This document shows, in pieces, positions 42,601 to 51,890 of a stretch of DNA of 64,000 bases. The position numbers were made by a program, and so were the translations under genes. The notes under the pieces were generated by a model, which was not told the origin of the DNA, searched no databases, and saw only the letters and a list, made by a program, of their open reading frames with translations. The stretch covers positions 62,001 through 126,000 of the forward strand of contig JBMNGW010000009.1 of the NCBI GenBank assembly GCA_050950025.1, read 5' to 3'. Within the stretch, counting starts at the first letter, position 1, and each line of letters begins with the position of its first letter. Source of the stretch: JBMNGW01 sp050950025 (lineage in GTDB: Bacteria > Spirochaetota > Spirochaetia > Sphaerochaetales > Sphaerochaetaceae).

Positions 42601-43422
42601 ATGAAAAGCTACCCGTATGGCACCAATGTGCTCATAACCGGCGCTTCTTCGGGCATCGGGTTGGCTACTGCCCGCCTGTTTGCCCAAAACGGCTACCGGG
42701 TGTGGGGCTTTTGCCGATTGGCTAAGCTCCCCTCTGATGTAAAAGAACCGATTTCCCTTATCAGTGTCGATGTCACCGACCAAAAAGCGGTGGCCTTAGG
42801 TGTTCAGCAGGTGTGGGAGCAATCAAAGGGGCAATTGGGCATTGTAATTCACTGTGCCGGTTTTGGAATTGGCGGACCGGCTGAGCAGATGCCCCTTGAT
42901 CAAGTCAAAGCGCAGTTCGAAACCAACTATTTTGGTGTTTTAACTGTTAATCAACATTTGTTGCCGTTAATGCGTTCACTAAAGCAGTCACTTGTTTTGG
43001 TTGCCGGCTCGGTTGCCGGTCGAATCAGCATCCCCTACCAAAGCCATTACAGCGCCACTAAATTCGCTTTGGAAGCCTATGTGGAAGCTTTGAGAATAGA
43101 AGCCAAACCCTTTGGGGTGCGGGCATGCATCGTTGAAGCAGGCGATACAAAAACTCCTTTTACAGCCAACAGGCGCACTATTATTGCACCCGACTCTCCC
43201 TACAAAGAAAGCGCCTTAAAAGCCATCAGCATCATGGAAAAAGATGAGCAAAACGGAGCTTCGCCTGAAAAAGTGGCTCGCATTATGGTGCTTCTGGCCC
43301 GCTCAAAACGGCCTCCGGTGCGTAAAGTTGTCGGTTTTTCCTATGCAACTTTAATGGTTGCCAAACGTCTGCTCCCCGATAAAGTGGCTGAGAAAATCCT
43401 TAGGAGCATGTATCAGGTATAA
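42601..43422 (+). CDS. Short-chain dehydrogenase/reductase
   Basis: 273 aa classical SDR: cofactor motif GASSGIGLATARLF, HCAGFGIGG, catalytic Tyr-x3-Lys in YSATKFALEAYVEAL with Ser in AGSVAGR upstream. The C-terminal region resembles ketoreductases that act on lipid-like substrates, but the substrate is not evident. It follows mscL by 9 bp and overlaps the convergent hydrolase by 10 bp. Confidence 0.88.
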   Translation: MKSYPYGTNVLITGASSGIGLATARLFAQNGYRVWGFCRLAKLPSDVKEPISLISVDVTDQKAVALGVQQVWEQSKGQLGIVIHCAGFGIGGPAEQMPLDQVKAQFETNYFGVLTVNQHLLPLMRSLKQSLVLVAGSVAGRISIPYQSHYSATKFALEAYVEALRIEAKPFGVRACIVEAGDTKTPFTANRRTIIAPDSPYKESALKAISIMEKDEQNGASPEKVARIMVLLARSKRPPVRKVVGFSYATLMVAKRLLPDKVAEKILRSMYQV

Positions 43423-44786
43423 AGAGAGCTGGCAGAGCTCGGAATAAAATGCCCGCTGCCTTTTGTGCCACACCAGTCACCGTTTTTGACAATGGGAACT
43501 CCCTGAGCAATGGTCATTACCACTTTGCCTGTTACCTTCATCCCTTCATACGAGGAATAGCCACTGCTGCTGTGCAACGTTGAACTGCTTAACGTCCATT
43601 TTTCTTGAGGATCAAAAAGGACCACATCGGCATCACTGCCGGCCTTCAGACTTCCTTTGCGCGGCCACAAACCAAACAAGCGGGCCGGATTGGTTGCCAA
43701 CAGTCGCACTAAGTGGGTCACAGATATCCGCTTGGTGGCCACTTCATGCGTATACACCAGCGAAAGCATCTCTTCGGTTCCGGGAATTCCCGGATACCCC
43801 ATTGATTGCAGCTTTTGCTCTTTGGCAAAAGCGCAGTGGTCGGTGGCCACCACATCGATTTCTCCTTCGACTAGGGCCTTTCTAAGGGCTTGCCCATCTT
43901 CGGCTGTACGTAAAGGGGGAGTCATGATGTGAAGCGCTCCGTTTTCGCTTGCAAGCAGAGATTGGTCCAAATACAGATAATGAGGAGTAGTTTCTACACC
44001 AATAGAGGCCCCCTGTTTTCTTAACCAGCGAACCTCCTCCAGCCCTTGGAGGCTGGAAAGATGGACGATGTACACAGGCACATCCAGCTCTAATGCCAAC
44101 TCTCCCACTTTTTTGATGGCCAAGGCCTCCGCTTCTGATGGGCGTAGTTGGATGTGATCAACTGCTTTTGAAAACACAGGATGTGTTTGAGCACACTTTT
44201 CAATCACCTGATTGTCTTCACAATGAATACAGGGCAAAAGACAGAGCTTTTTGCAGACCAGAAGCACTTTTTTAATCTGATCATAGCTAAGCATATAGCC
44301 AATTTCTTTATACGTGGTAAAGAGCTTAATAATGCGAATACCCATGTGCGCTACTGCAGTTAGCTCTTCTTCCAATTCGTCACCAAGACGGTACACCCCC
44401 TGATGCAGGGCCCAGTCGATTGCCATCTCTGAACTCATAGCTAAGGAGCGCTGCACAGCAGAAGCTGCTAGCGAACGCCCTTTCTGATGATCGGCAAAAT
44501 CGATAATGGTGGTAACTCCCCCAAAGGCGGCCAACTTGGAACCTTCGACAAATCCATCGGCTGTTACTGTATTGCGGGAAATCAGATGGTAATGGGTGTG
44601 TGCATCAATGAAACCGGGAAATACCAACAGCCCCCGCGCATCGATACGCTGAACATCATCAGGCAAATTAGAGGGCTCAATGAGCGAGGCGACGCGGGCA
44701 ATCTTATTGCCTTCAATCAACAGATCCCCTAGGACTGCCCGTGTTGCATCCACTAGCAGTCCTCCCTGAATCAAGATGGTCTTCAT
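43413..44786 (-). CDS. Dihydropyrimidinase/hydantoinase-like amidohydrolase
   Basis: 457 aa cyclic-amide hydrolase with a binuclear metal centre. Metal ligands: DAHTHYH at about 60-66, probable carboxylated Lys in IRIIKLFTTYK, His in CIHCED and in YIVHLSS, and Asp in VATDHCAF. PGIPGTEEMLSLVY is also typical of the hydantoinase/dihydropyrimidinase branch. It lies 42 bp after gcvPB, without a clear Shine-Dalgarno. Allantoinase or another amidohydrolase cannot be excluded. Confidence 0.87.
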   Translation of the reverse strand: MKTILIQGGLLVDATRAVLGDLLIEGNKIARVASLIEPSNLPDDVQRIDARGLLVFPGFIDAHTHYHLISRNTVTADGFVEGSKLAAFGGVTTIIDFADHQKGRSLAASAVQRSLAMSSEMAIDWALHQGVYRLGDELEEELTAVAHMGIRIIKLFTTYKEIGYMLSYDQIKKVLLVCKKLCLLPCIHCEDNQVIEKCAQTHPVFSKAVDHIQLRPSEAEALAIKKVGELALELDVPVYIVHLSSLQGLEEVRWLRKQGASIGVETTPHYLYLDQSLLASENGALHIMTPPLRTAEDGQALRKALVEGEIDVVATDHCAFAKEQKLQSMGYPGIPGTEEMLSLVYTHEVATKRISVTHLVRLLATNPARLFGLWPRKGSLKAGSDADVVLFDPQEKWTLSSSTLHSSSGYSSYEGMKVTGKVVMTIAQGVPIVKNGDWCGTKGSGHFIPSSASSLYT

Positions 44787-44828
44787 AATGCAAGCATAGC
44801 CTTGCTACGTGAGCTTTGTAAACTTTTT

Positions 44829-46271
44829 TCACCCTCGGTAACGAAGCTTGGGCTCTTTAGCTGCCTTAGCATCATCTAAGCGACCCACCACGGTGGTATG
44901 AGGGGCACTTTTAAGTTTGTTGGGATCAGTTTGGGCCAATCGTGCCAGCTCTTTCATAGCCTCAATAACAGCATCCAAGTCTTCCAGGGCCTCTGTTTCC
45001 GTTGGTTCAAACATTAACGCTTCGCTGACAATCAGAGGAAAGTAGACAGTGGGAGGATGAATTCCCTTATCCAAAAGGGCTTTGGCAAAATCATGAGCGG
45101 TAATCCCATATTGGTGCTTAAAGGCTCTGGCCGACAGCACAAATTCATGCATGCACAGCTGATCATAAGGCAGTTCAAAAACCTCTTTGAGTTGGGCTTG
45201 CATGTAATTGGCATTGAGCACTGCATAGCTGGAGGCCTCTTTTAAGCCGTCGGCTCCCATGGTAAGCACATAGGCATAGGCTTTAACCAACACTAAGAAG
45301 TTGCCCCAAAAACAGCTGACTTTACCGATTGAATGGGGGTTATCCCATACAAAGCGGTAGCGCTCTTGTTCTTTTATAATGGTTGGAACCGGCAAAAACG
45401 GGACCAAAAAATCGGCAACCAGTACCGGTCCCGCCCCAGGACCCCCTCCTCCATGGGGAGTTGAGAACGTTTTGTGCAGATTCAAATGAACAACATCGAA
45501 GCCCATATCGGCTGGCCGGCAGATTCCCATAATGGCGTTTAAGTTGGCCCCATCGTAGTACAGCAGAGCACCACTTTGGTGAGCTGCTTCAGCAATCTGC
45601 TTAATTTCTTGCTCAAAGAGCCCCAACGTATTGGGGTTGGTGAGCATGATGGCAGCAACCGAGTCATTTAACAAGGGTTTTAAAGACTCCACATCCACCA
45701 ATCCCCGCTCATCAGTTGCCACTTCAACCACCTTAAAGCCCGTCAAAGTAGCTGAGGCAGGATTAGTTCCGTGAGCCGAAGTGGGAATGATAATGGTATT
45801 GCGATTGCTGTCGTTTCTGCTATCGTGGTAGGCTTTAATAATCTTCAACCCAGCATATTCGCCGTGAGCTCCGGCTAGCGGCTGCAGTGAGCCCCCCTTC
45901 ATACCGGTAACGGCACAGAGGCTTTTGGTCAGTTCATATAATAGCTGTAATGAGCCTTGAACCGTCTGTTCATCCTGCAGGGGATGGACTGAGGAAAACT
46001 CAGGCAAATTTGCCGCCGTATTGTGCATCTTGGGATTGTATTTCATCGTGCACGATCCCAGCGGATAGGGACCAAAATCGACTCCAAAGCTTTTGCTTGC
46101 CAAATGGGTAAAGTGCCTGACTACTTGTAGCTCAGAGACCTGAGGCAGCCCCAATTCCTCTTCACGGCGTAAGGCTTTTGGCAGCTGGCCAAAAGAGGGA
46201 ACATCACTTGGCGGATACAGATAACCACGCCGCTTTGGCTGGGAAAGGTCAAATATAAGAGAACTGCTCAT
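44829..46271 (-). CDS. gcvPB: Glycine dehydrogenase (decarboxylating) subunit 2
   Basis: 480 aa PLP-bearing half of the two-subunit P-protein. PLP lysine in VVHLNLHKTFSTPHGGGGPGAGPV; other hallmarks are YPLGSCTMKYNPK, SAHGTNPASATLTG and GANLNAIMG. Start ATG 46271 overlaps gcvPA by 4 nt and has AAGGAG at 5 nt. Releases CO2 from glycine and passes aminomethyl to lipoyl-GcvH. Confidence 0.96.
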   Translation of the reverse strand: MSSSLIFDLSQPKRRGYLYPPSDVPSFGQLPKALRREEELGLPQVSELQVVRHFTHLASKSFGVDFGPYPLGSCTMKYNPKMHNTAANLPEFSSVHPLQDEQTVQGSLQLLYELTKSLCAVTGMKGGSLQPLAGAHGEYAGLKIIKAYHDSRNDSNRNTIIIPTSAHGTNPASATLTGFKVVEVATDERGLVDVESLKPLLNDSVAAIMLTNPNTLGLFEQEIKQIAEAAHQSGALLYYDGANLNAIMGICRPADMGFDVVHLNLHKTFSTPHGGGGPGAGPVLVADFLVPFLPVPTIIKEQERYRFVWDNPHSIGKVSCFWGNFLVLVKAYAYVLTMGADGLKEASSYAVLNANYMQAQLKEVFELPYDQLCMHEFVLSARAFKHQYGITAHDFAKALLDKGIHPPTVYFPLIVSEALMFEPTETEALEDLDAVIEAMKELARLAQTDPNKLKSAPHTTVVGRLDDAKAAKEPKLRYRG

Positions 46272-47620
46272 AGACACTCCTTACTAACGATTTGCACATA
46301 GCGATCAAGTTCTTCTTTGGTCCGTTTCTCAGTGACCGCAACAATAATAGTAGAGGCGTCATTGGGCCGTTTGGTAAGCGGACCCAATCGCACTCCTCCC
46401 CAAATGTGTTCTTCTTTGAGCTTCGCAAGGACCCGTTCCATCTGCTCGATTGTTTTGAACGTCAGAGGAAATTCGCACCAGTAGTGGTTACTTTGATCAA
46501 CAAGCAGTGAATCAATTTTTGCCAGTTTATCAGCTAAATAGTGGGCTTTATCCCAAGATAGCTGAGCTGCTTCTTCCAGTCCCCTTTGACCGACCAAAGA
46601 GATATGGATAGTTGTCATTAAAGCTGCCAATGCCTGATTGGAACAGATATTGCTTGCCGAGCGCTGTCGCTTAATATGCTGCTCGCGGGCTTGCAGAGTC
46701 AGTACATACCCTTTGTTGTTATTAGCATCGACTGTTTGACCGACAATTCTTCCCGGCAGGCGCCTGATTAACTGCTCAGTTACGGCCATGTACCCGCACG
46801 AAGGACCCCCAAAACCAGAGGGAAGGCCTAATGGCTGCGTATCGCCAATAGCTATATCGGCTCCCCGTTGCTTTGGTGATTGTTGTAAGACCAGCGAAAG
46901 CGGATCGCTACTGATACACAGCAGAGCATTGTGCTGGTGTAATTGGGTTGCCAGATCACCGTAATCTTCAATAAAGCCGTAACGGTTGGGAGTTTGGACA
47001 ATCACTCCTGCCACCGTTTCATCAATGTGCTTCACCAATGCTGAAACATCGGTCTGTCGACGACATTCGGGTATGATAGTGATAGTATTGGCTGTCCCTT
47101 TGGCCCATGTTTTGAGCACTTCGAGGGTAAACGGATGAAGCGTTTGTGAAACCAATATAACTGAGCTTTTTCGTTTGGCCTGAAGCATAACTGAAGCGGC
47201 TTCAGCTGCTGCACTGCTGTGATCGTACAAAGAGGCATTGGCTGCATCAAGGCCGGTAAGCAAGCACATCATGCTTTGAAACTCAAAAATAGCTTGTAGC
47301 AGACCTTGAGAGATTTCACTTTGATAAGGGGTGTAGGCAGTTACAAAAGCGGGATTGGCTCCCAGCTCTTTGACTGCTGAAGGGATAATTCGATCGTAGC
47401 TGCCCATGCCCAAAAAACTGGTGCCCAGAATATTTTTATTAGCCAAGGCTCTTATGTATTGCAGAGCCCTTTCTTCTCCGATGCCACGCTCAAGAGGCAA
47501 ATCGGCATCGAGTATCAAATCGGAAGGGATGGTCGAAAAAAGCTCTTGCATCGATGATAAACCGATAGCTGAAAGCATCCGTTCTGTATCTAAGGGGGTG
47601 TGAGGAATATAGGCAGTCAT
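46268..47620 (-). CDS. gcvPA: Glycine dehydrogenase (decarboxylating) subunit 1
   Basis: 450 aa non-PLP half of the P-protein. MTAYIPHTPLDTERMLSAIGL opening, FLGMGSYDRIIPSAVKEL, YTPYQSEISQGLLQAIFEFQ, and RIVGQTVD are GcvPA features. Start ATG 47620 has GGAG at 5 nt; the extended ORF upstream reads through the hairpin behind gcvH and is rejected. Confidence 0.96.
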   Translation of the reverse strand: MTAYIPHTPLDTERMLSAIGLSSMQELFSTIPSDLILDADLPLERGIGEERALQYIRALANKNILGTSFLGMGSYDRIIPSAVKELGANPAFVTAYTPYQSEISQGLLQAIFEFQSMMCLLTGLDAANASLYDHSSAAAEAASVMLQAKRKSSVILVSQTLHPFTLEVLKTWAKGTANTITIIPECRRQTDVSALVKHIDETVAGVIVQTPNRYGFIEDYGDLATQLHQHNALLCISSDPLSLVLQQSPKQRGADIAIGDTQPLGLPSGFGGPSCGYMAVTEQLIRRLPGRIVGQTVDANNNKGYVLTLQAREQHIKRQRSASNICSNQALAALMTTIHISLVGQRGLEEAAQLSWDKAHYLADKLAKIDSLLVDQSNHYWCEFPLTFKTIEQMERVLAKLKEEHIWGGVRLGPLTKRPNDASTIIVAVTEKRTKEELDRYVQIVSKECL

Positions 47621-47644
47621 AGGTTCTCCGCGTAGAAGTAGAGA

Positions 47645-47675
47645 TGAAAAAGGGCCAGTCAAACGACCAGCCCTT
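47645..47675 (-). terminator. Terminator-like hairpin between gcvH and gcvPA
   Basis: Minus strand AAGGGCTGGTC-GTTT-GACTGGCCCTT (11-bp stem with two G-U pairs) followed by TTTTTC. It lies 14 nt after the gcvH stop and ends about 25 nt before the gcvPA start, so it can only be a partial terminator, or gcvPAB has a separate input. Confidence 0.75.
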
Positions 47676-47688
47676 CTAGAAGGCATCT

Positions 47689-48075
47689 TCAGTCGAGTGT
47701 TTTGATGAACTCTGCATACCCAGCAGCGTCGTAAAGACGATCCATACCGCTTAGATCGACATCTTTTAGGGTGTACAGGTAGTGAGTGTAGCTATCCTCG
47801 TTAATCAACTCAGGAGAACCGTCAAGCTCCTCATTCACAGAAGCCACCGTTCCGGCCAGCGGATTATAAATGGCACTTGCCGCTTTGACCGATTCAACGT
47901 TAGCGACCTCCTCGTCTGCAGCAAACGTCTCCCCTACCGGGGGCAGTTCAACATAGACGACTTCGCCCAATGAGTCTTGAGCATAATCGGTAATCCCGAC
48001 ATAAACGACATCCCCTTCGATGCGAACCCACTCATGGTCCTTCGAATAGCGCAATTCACTTGGAATAGTACTCAT
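47689..48075 (-). CDS. gcvH: Glycine cleavage system H protein
   Basis: 128 aa lipoyl carrier. DHEWVRIEGDVVYVGITDYAQDSLGEVVYVELP opening and the lipoylated lysine K64 in ESVKAAS. Start ATG 48075 has AAGGAGG upstream. It lies 30 bp after glyA. Confidence 0.96.
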   Translation of the reverse strand: MSTIPSELRYSKDHEWVRIEGDVVYVGITDYAQDSLGEVVYVELPPVGETFAADEEVANVESVKAASAIYNPLAGTVASVNEELDGSPELINEDSYTHYLYTLKDVDLSGMDRLYDAAGYAEFIKTLD

Positions 48076-48105
48076 GAATACTAACCTCCTTAACAATTCT
48101 CTTAA

Positions 48106-49623
48106 TTAATACCCGCATCCTTGCAATAACTCAAGGTCCAATTCGGGATACAGTACGTAGTTGCTCAGCAGGCTTTGGACCCGCTTTTGGGCTTCTTCGA
48201 TTGCCTGGGGTGCTGTAAGGCTACGAGCTTTGCTTTTTTGCCCCGCATTCTCCCCTTTACTAATAAGGGCAGCTTGCGTGTTGCTTAGCACCAAATGGAT
48301 AATGGCGGCAATCTCTTTCATCTGAGATTCCCCCATTCCTAAAGTAGTGACTGCCGGAGTCCCAATTCGTAACCCACTGGTGTACCACGGGCCGTTGGGA
48401 TCAAAAGGCAAGGCGTTGCGGTTCATTGTTATGCCCGCTTGGCGCAAAGCACTTTCTGCCTGCCTTCCGTTTAGTCCAAATGCCCTTACATCTAAAAGCA
48501 TCAAGTGGTTATCAGTTCCCCCAGTAGCCACCGGAATTCCATGATCAATACACCCTTGAGCCAAAGCTCTGGCGTTTTTCACGATATTTTTAGCATACTC
48601 TTTAAAAGAGGGTTTCAAAGCTTCCGTAAAAGCGACAGCTTTGGCTGCCAACACATGTGGCAGCGGTCCGCCGATAACCAAAGGACACCCTTTGTCCACA
48701 GCTTCGGCAAACTCTTCTTTGCACAGCACCATTCCCCCCCGGGGACCTCTGAGAGTCTTATGGGTGGTAGTGGTTACCACATCAGCCCACTGGACGGGGT
48801 CGTAAGGACCCTCCATCGCTTTACCTGCCACAAGTCCGGCAAAGTGAGCCATATCTACCATAAACACTGCATTGTGGGCGTGGGCAATTTCGCTCATCCG
48901 CTTAAAATCTATCAAACGGGGATATGCGCTGTAGCCGGCAAGCAGGATAAGGGGTTTAATCTCTTTGACTTGGGCTTCAATGGCATCATAATCAAGTACG
49001 CCGCTTTCTTTGTCGACAGTGTAAGAGTAGGCATCAAACATCTGAGCCGAGACGTTTTGCCGATACCCGTGGGTCAAATGGCCCCCCGAATAGTAATCGA
49101 GCCCCAAAAGCCGTTGATTGCCGGTTGCCTTGCGAATTTCGTCCCACTGTTCTTTGCTTAAATCACTGGGATTGGTGGTTCCCAACTCCTGCAACAGGGG
49201 AGTCTGCACGCGCGTATTGAGAATTGCCCAGTAAGCAACAAGGTTGGCATCGGCTCCGCTGTGGGGTTGCACATAGGCATGCTCGCTGCCAAAAAGCTTG
49301 CGGGCCAACTCGCAGGCGTGGTCTTCAATAGCATCGACATTATCGCAGCCGGCATAAAAGCGGTGAAATGCATACCCTTCGGCATACTTGTCGGTCAGTA
49401 AATTCCCCATAGCCAGCTGACAGGCCAAAGAAGAGAAGTTTTCGCTGGCTATCAACTTGAGGTGGGACCTCTGATCGGCAAGCTCTTGGACAATGTGCTT
49501 GGCTACAAGCTCATCGACTTTTGCTACTTCTGTCAAAGCGGCATAGAAGGCGATAGTGCCACTATCGACATTTTCCGGCGCCGTTTTTTTAAGATACGCA
49601 TGTAAAGGAGAGGTCAAACTCAT
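48106..49623 (-). CDS. glyA: Serine hydroxymethyltransferase (long form)
   Basis: 505 aa PLP enzyme interconverting serine and glycine with tetrahydrofolate. HLKLIASENFSS, YAEGYAFHRFYAGC, HSGADANLVAYWAIL and the PLP lysine in TTTTHKTLRGPRGG are clear. About 80 aa longer than the common 420-aa type, as in Chlamydia and treponeme enzymes; the extra length includes an N-terminal extension and an insert around residues 140-165. First gene of glyA-gcvH-gcvPA-gcvPB; AAGGAG precedes ATG 49623. Confidence 0.95.
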   Translation of the reverse strand: MSLTSPLHAYLKKTAPENVDSGTIAFYAALTEVAKVDELVAKHIVQELADQRSHLKLIASENFSSLACQLAMGNLLTDKYAEGYAFHRFYAGCDNVDAIEDHACELARKLFGSEHAYVQPHSGADANLVAYWAILNTRVQTPLLQELGTTNPSDLSKEQWDEIRKATGNQRLLGLDYYSGGHLTHGYRQNVSAQMFDAYSYTVDKESGVLDYDAIEAQVKEIKPLILLAGYSAYPRLIDFKRMSEIAHAHNAVFMVDMAHFAGLVAGKAMEGPYDPVQWADVVTTTTHKTLRGPRGGMVLCKEEFAEAVDKGCPLVIGGPLPHVLAAKAVAFTEALKPSFKEYAKNIVKNARALAQGCIDHGIPVATGGTDNHLMLLDVRAFGLNGRQAESALRQAGITMNRNALPFDPNGPWYTSGLRIGTPAVTTLGMGESQMKEIAAIIHLVLSNTQAALISKGENAGQKSKARSLTAPQAIEEAQKRVQSLLSNYVLYPELDLELLQGCGY

Positions 49624-49655
49624 GGGGAACTCCTTGTTTGTGATAACATTTGTCT

Positions 49656-49705
49656 TGCATTGTGCCCCTTTCTGTGCAACATTGTCAATAAATCATAACA
49701 ATGCA
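49656..49705. promoter_or_regulatory. glyA promoter flanked by an inverted repeat
   Basis: Minus-strand TTGACA (49683-49688), 18-bp spacer, CACAAT (49659-49664). TGCATTGT (49656-49663) overlaps the -10, and its exact reverse complement ACAATGCA (49698-49705) lies just upstream of the -35: a dyad that frames the promoter. Confidence 0.55.
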
Positions 49706-49764
49706 CAGGCGATATCAATTAGGGTGGCGAGATAAGTGTGTGCGCGTATGCAAGGAGGAGTTTC

Positions 49765-51144
49765 ATGGCTGAACAACGAGAGCAACTAGCTAGTCGTTTA
49801 GGATTCATCCTGTTATCAGCGGGGTGCGCCATAGGGTTGGGAAATGTATGGCGGTTCCCATTTATTACAGGGCGATTTGGCGGAGCTGCTTTTGTGCTCA
49901 TTTACATCCTGTTTTTGCTGATTTTCGGTTTGCCGATTATGGTCATGGAATTCTCCATCGGCAGAGCATCACAGCAAAATATCGGCTTGGCACTGAAAAC
50001 CCTTGAACCAAAAGGGACAAAGTGGCATATCTACGGTCCGATTGCCATCGCCGGCAACTATATTCTGATGATGTTTTACACCGTGGTCAGTGGCTGGCTG
50101 CTAGCCTATTTCTACGGCATGGTAGTTGGCGATTTTACCAATTTGTCTCCCGAAGCTGTCGGCGGCCATTTTGGTGGGATGCTGGGCAACCCTGCTATGA
50201 TGACTTTCTGGATGATTGTTGCCACGTTGTTGGGGCTGGGCATCGTCGGGATGGGGCTGCAAAAAGGGGTGGAACGGATTACCAAGTATATGATGACCGC
50301 CTTATTTGTCATTATGCTCATTTTGGTTATCAAATCGGTATCACTGCCGGGAGCCAGTGAAGGGCTGAAATTCTATCTTCTTCCCAACTGGAGCCGTCTA
50401 AGCGAAAACGGTATTTGGCAGGCCATCTATGCTGCTATGGGTCAAGCTTTCTTTACCCTGAGCCTTGGTATTGGTAGTATGGCCATTTTTGGCAGCTACA
50501 TCGGCAAAGAGCGTTCGCTTACCGGTGAATCAATCAGCATCATCGGCCTTGATACACTGGCGGCATTACTTAGCGGATTGATTATTTTCCCCGCTGCTTT
50601 TGCTTTCAACGTCAGCCCCGATGCCGGTCCTTCTCTGATTTTCATCACCTTGCCTAACATTTTCAATGCCATGCAAGGGGGACGAGTGTGGGGAACGCTC
50701 TTCTTTGTCTTTATGAGCTTTGCTGCTTTATCGACGCTGGTGGCAGTCTTTGAAAACATCATCAGCTATTGGATCGATGTTAAACAGTGGTCAAGACAAA
50801 AAGCGGTTACCGTGAATATTATCGCTATCATTATCTTATCGATGCCTTGTGTGCTGGGCTTTAACCTTCTTGCCGGTTTCCAACCGCTGGGCCCCGGTTC
50901 AGGCGTCCTTGATTTGGAAGATTTGATTGTCAGCACAACCTTATTGCCTTTAGGCTCGTTGGTCTTCCTTTTGTTCTGCTGCTCAAAACGGGGCTGGGGC
51001 TGGAAAAACTTCCTTGCCGAAGCCGACACGGGAAAAGGGATTAAGTTCCCCGCATGGTCTCGCGTGTACGTGACTTACATCCTGCCTGTTTTAGTTCTCT
51101 TTGTCTTTATCATGGGGTACTTGGACATTTTTGTACTGAAGTAA
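49765..51144 (+). CDS. Sodium-dependent NSS-family amino acid/neurotransmitter-type symporter
   Basis: 459 aa, about 11-12 membrane helices. TM1 is LLSAGCAIGLGNVWRFPFITGRFGGAAFVLIY, the NSS/SNF signature that includes the Na+ and substrate site; TM6 region is YAAMGQAFFTLSLGIGSMAIFGSY. AAGGAGGAG precedes ATG 49765. Divergent from the glycine-cleavage genes, so glycine or another small amino acid is a plausible substrate (inference). Confidence 0.92.
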   Translation: MAEQREQLASRLGFILLSAGCAIGLGNVWRFPFITGRFGGAAFVLIYILFLLIFGLPIMVMEFSIGRASQQNIGLALKTLEPKGTKWHIYGPIAIAGNYILMMFYTVVSGWLLAYFYGMVVGDFTNLSPEAVGGHFGGMLGNPAMMTFWMIVATLLGLGIVGMGLQKGVERITKYMMTALFVIMLILVIKSVSLPGASEGLKFYLLPNWSRLSENGIWQAIYAAMGQAFFTLSLGIGSMAIFGSYIGKERSLTGESISIIGLDTLAALLSGLIIFPAAFAFNVSPDAGPSLIFITLPNIFNAMQGGRVWGTLFFVFMSFAALSTLVAVFENIISYWIDVKQWSRQKAVTVNIIAIIILSMPCVLGFNLLAGFQPLGPGSGVLDLEDLIVSTTLLPLGSLVFLLFCCSKRGWGWKNFLAEADTGKGIKFPAWSRVYVTYILPVLVLFVFIMGYLDIFVLK

Positions 51145-51155
51145 CGTAATTATTC

Positions 51156-51180
51156 AAGGGGCCTTAGCTAGGCCCCTTTT
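51156..51180 (+). terminator. Terminator of the NSS symporter gene
   Basis: AAGGGGCCT-TAGCT-AGGCCCCTT followed by TTG: 9-bp GC-rich stem, 12 nt after the stop codon. Confidence 0.9.
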
Positions 51181-51247
51181 GTCTCAATTGGGCTTTAGTT
51201 GACAAAGCTCGGGGCATTTCCTACAATTTACAGTATCTGGAGGATGT

Positions 51248-51466
51248 GTGGAAAAAGAAGAAGCAATTGAAGTTGAAGGAGTCGTAAGAGAGGCCCTTCC
51301 CAATACAATGTTCCGTGTAGAATTGACTAATGGGCACCTTATCTTGGCCCATCTGTCGGGAAAAATGCGCAAGCACTACATCAGAATCGTTCCCGGCGAT
51401 ACGGTGAGAGTAGCCCTCTCTCCCTATGATTTAACTCGCGGGCGCATCATTTACCGCGAACGGTAA
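51248..51466 (+). CDS. infA: Translation initiation factor IF-1
   Basis: 72 aa S1-like OB-fold protein. EVEGVVREALPNTMFRVELTNGHLILAHLSGKMRKHYIRIVPGDTV matches IF-1 along its length. Start is GTG 51248 with GGAGG at 4 nt. IF-1 occupies the ribosomal A site during initiation. Confidence 0.96.
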   Translation: MEKEEAIEVEGVVREALPNTMFRVELTNGHLILAHLSGKMRKHYIRIVPGDTVRVALSPYDLTRGRIIYRER

Positions 51467-51468
51467 GT

Positions 51469-51888
51469 TCACCCTCTTTTCAAAACAACCCAAACCGCTC
51501 CATCGCCCCCCTCTCTAGGAGGAGGGGTTGCCCAAGTGCGCACGTGTGGCGACTCTTTGAGGACACTTTCTACTACGTCCCTTAAAACCCCTTTGCCATC
51601 TTTTGAATGGAGCCCTCGACCATGAACAATTCTAACTTTCAAAAGCCGTTTAGCCGCCGCTGAAGCTAAGAAGTCGGCAACTTCGGTCTGCGCCTCAGAT
51701 GCCGTAAACCCATGTAAATCGAGCTCTGCTTGCGCTTTCATCCTTTTTAAAGCGCCTAGCTGGGCTTTACCTGTGGGATAGCTGGGAGGCTTAGCTTTCT
51801 CTTTAACAGAGGAAAGGCGGCTTTTTTTAGCCGCCTTTTTCCCCTCTTCTGAGCTCTCCCATTGTTCAAGGATTTTACCAAAGCCCAT
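51469..51888 (-). CDS. Smr-domain protein
   Basis: 139 aa. Basic N-terminal half, then a Smr domain with AELDLHGFTASEAQTEVADFL and KVRIVHGRGLHSKDGKGVLRDVV, the conserved LDLHG and HGRG motifs of Smr nucleases/MutS2 C-termini. Stand-alone bacterial Smr proteins include ribosome-rescue endonucleases (SmrB). AGAGG lies in the end of the upstream CBS gene; convergent with infA, 2 bp apart. Confidence 0.9.
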   Translation of the reverse strand: MGFGKILEQWESSEEGKKAAKKSRLSSVKEKAKPPSYPTGKAQLGALKRMKAQAELDLHGFTASEAQTEVADFLASAAAKRLLKVRIVHGRGLHSKDGKGVLRDVVESVLKESPHVRTWATPPPREGGDGAVWVVLKRG

Positions 51889-51890
51889 CG

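Noticed and set aside
49624..49764. Glycine riboswitch upstream of glyA or the NSS symporter
   Set aside because: The intergenic space is about 140 bp, holds a promoter dyad, and shows none of the conserved glycine-aptamer core.
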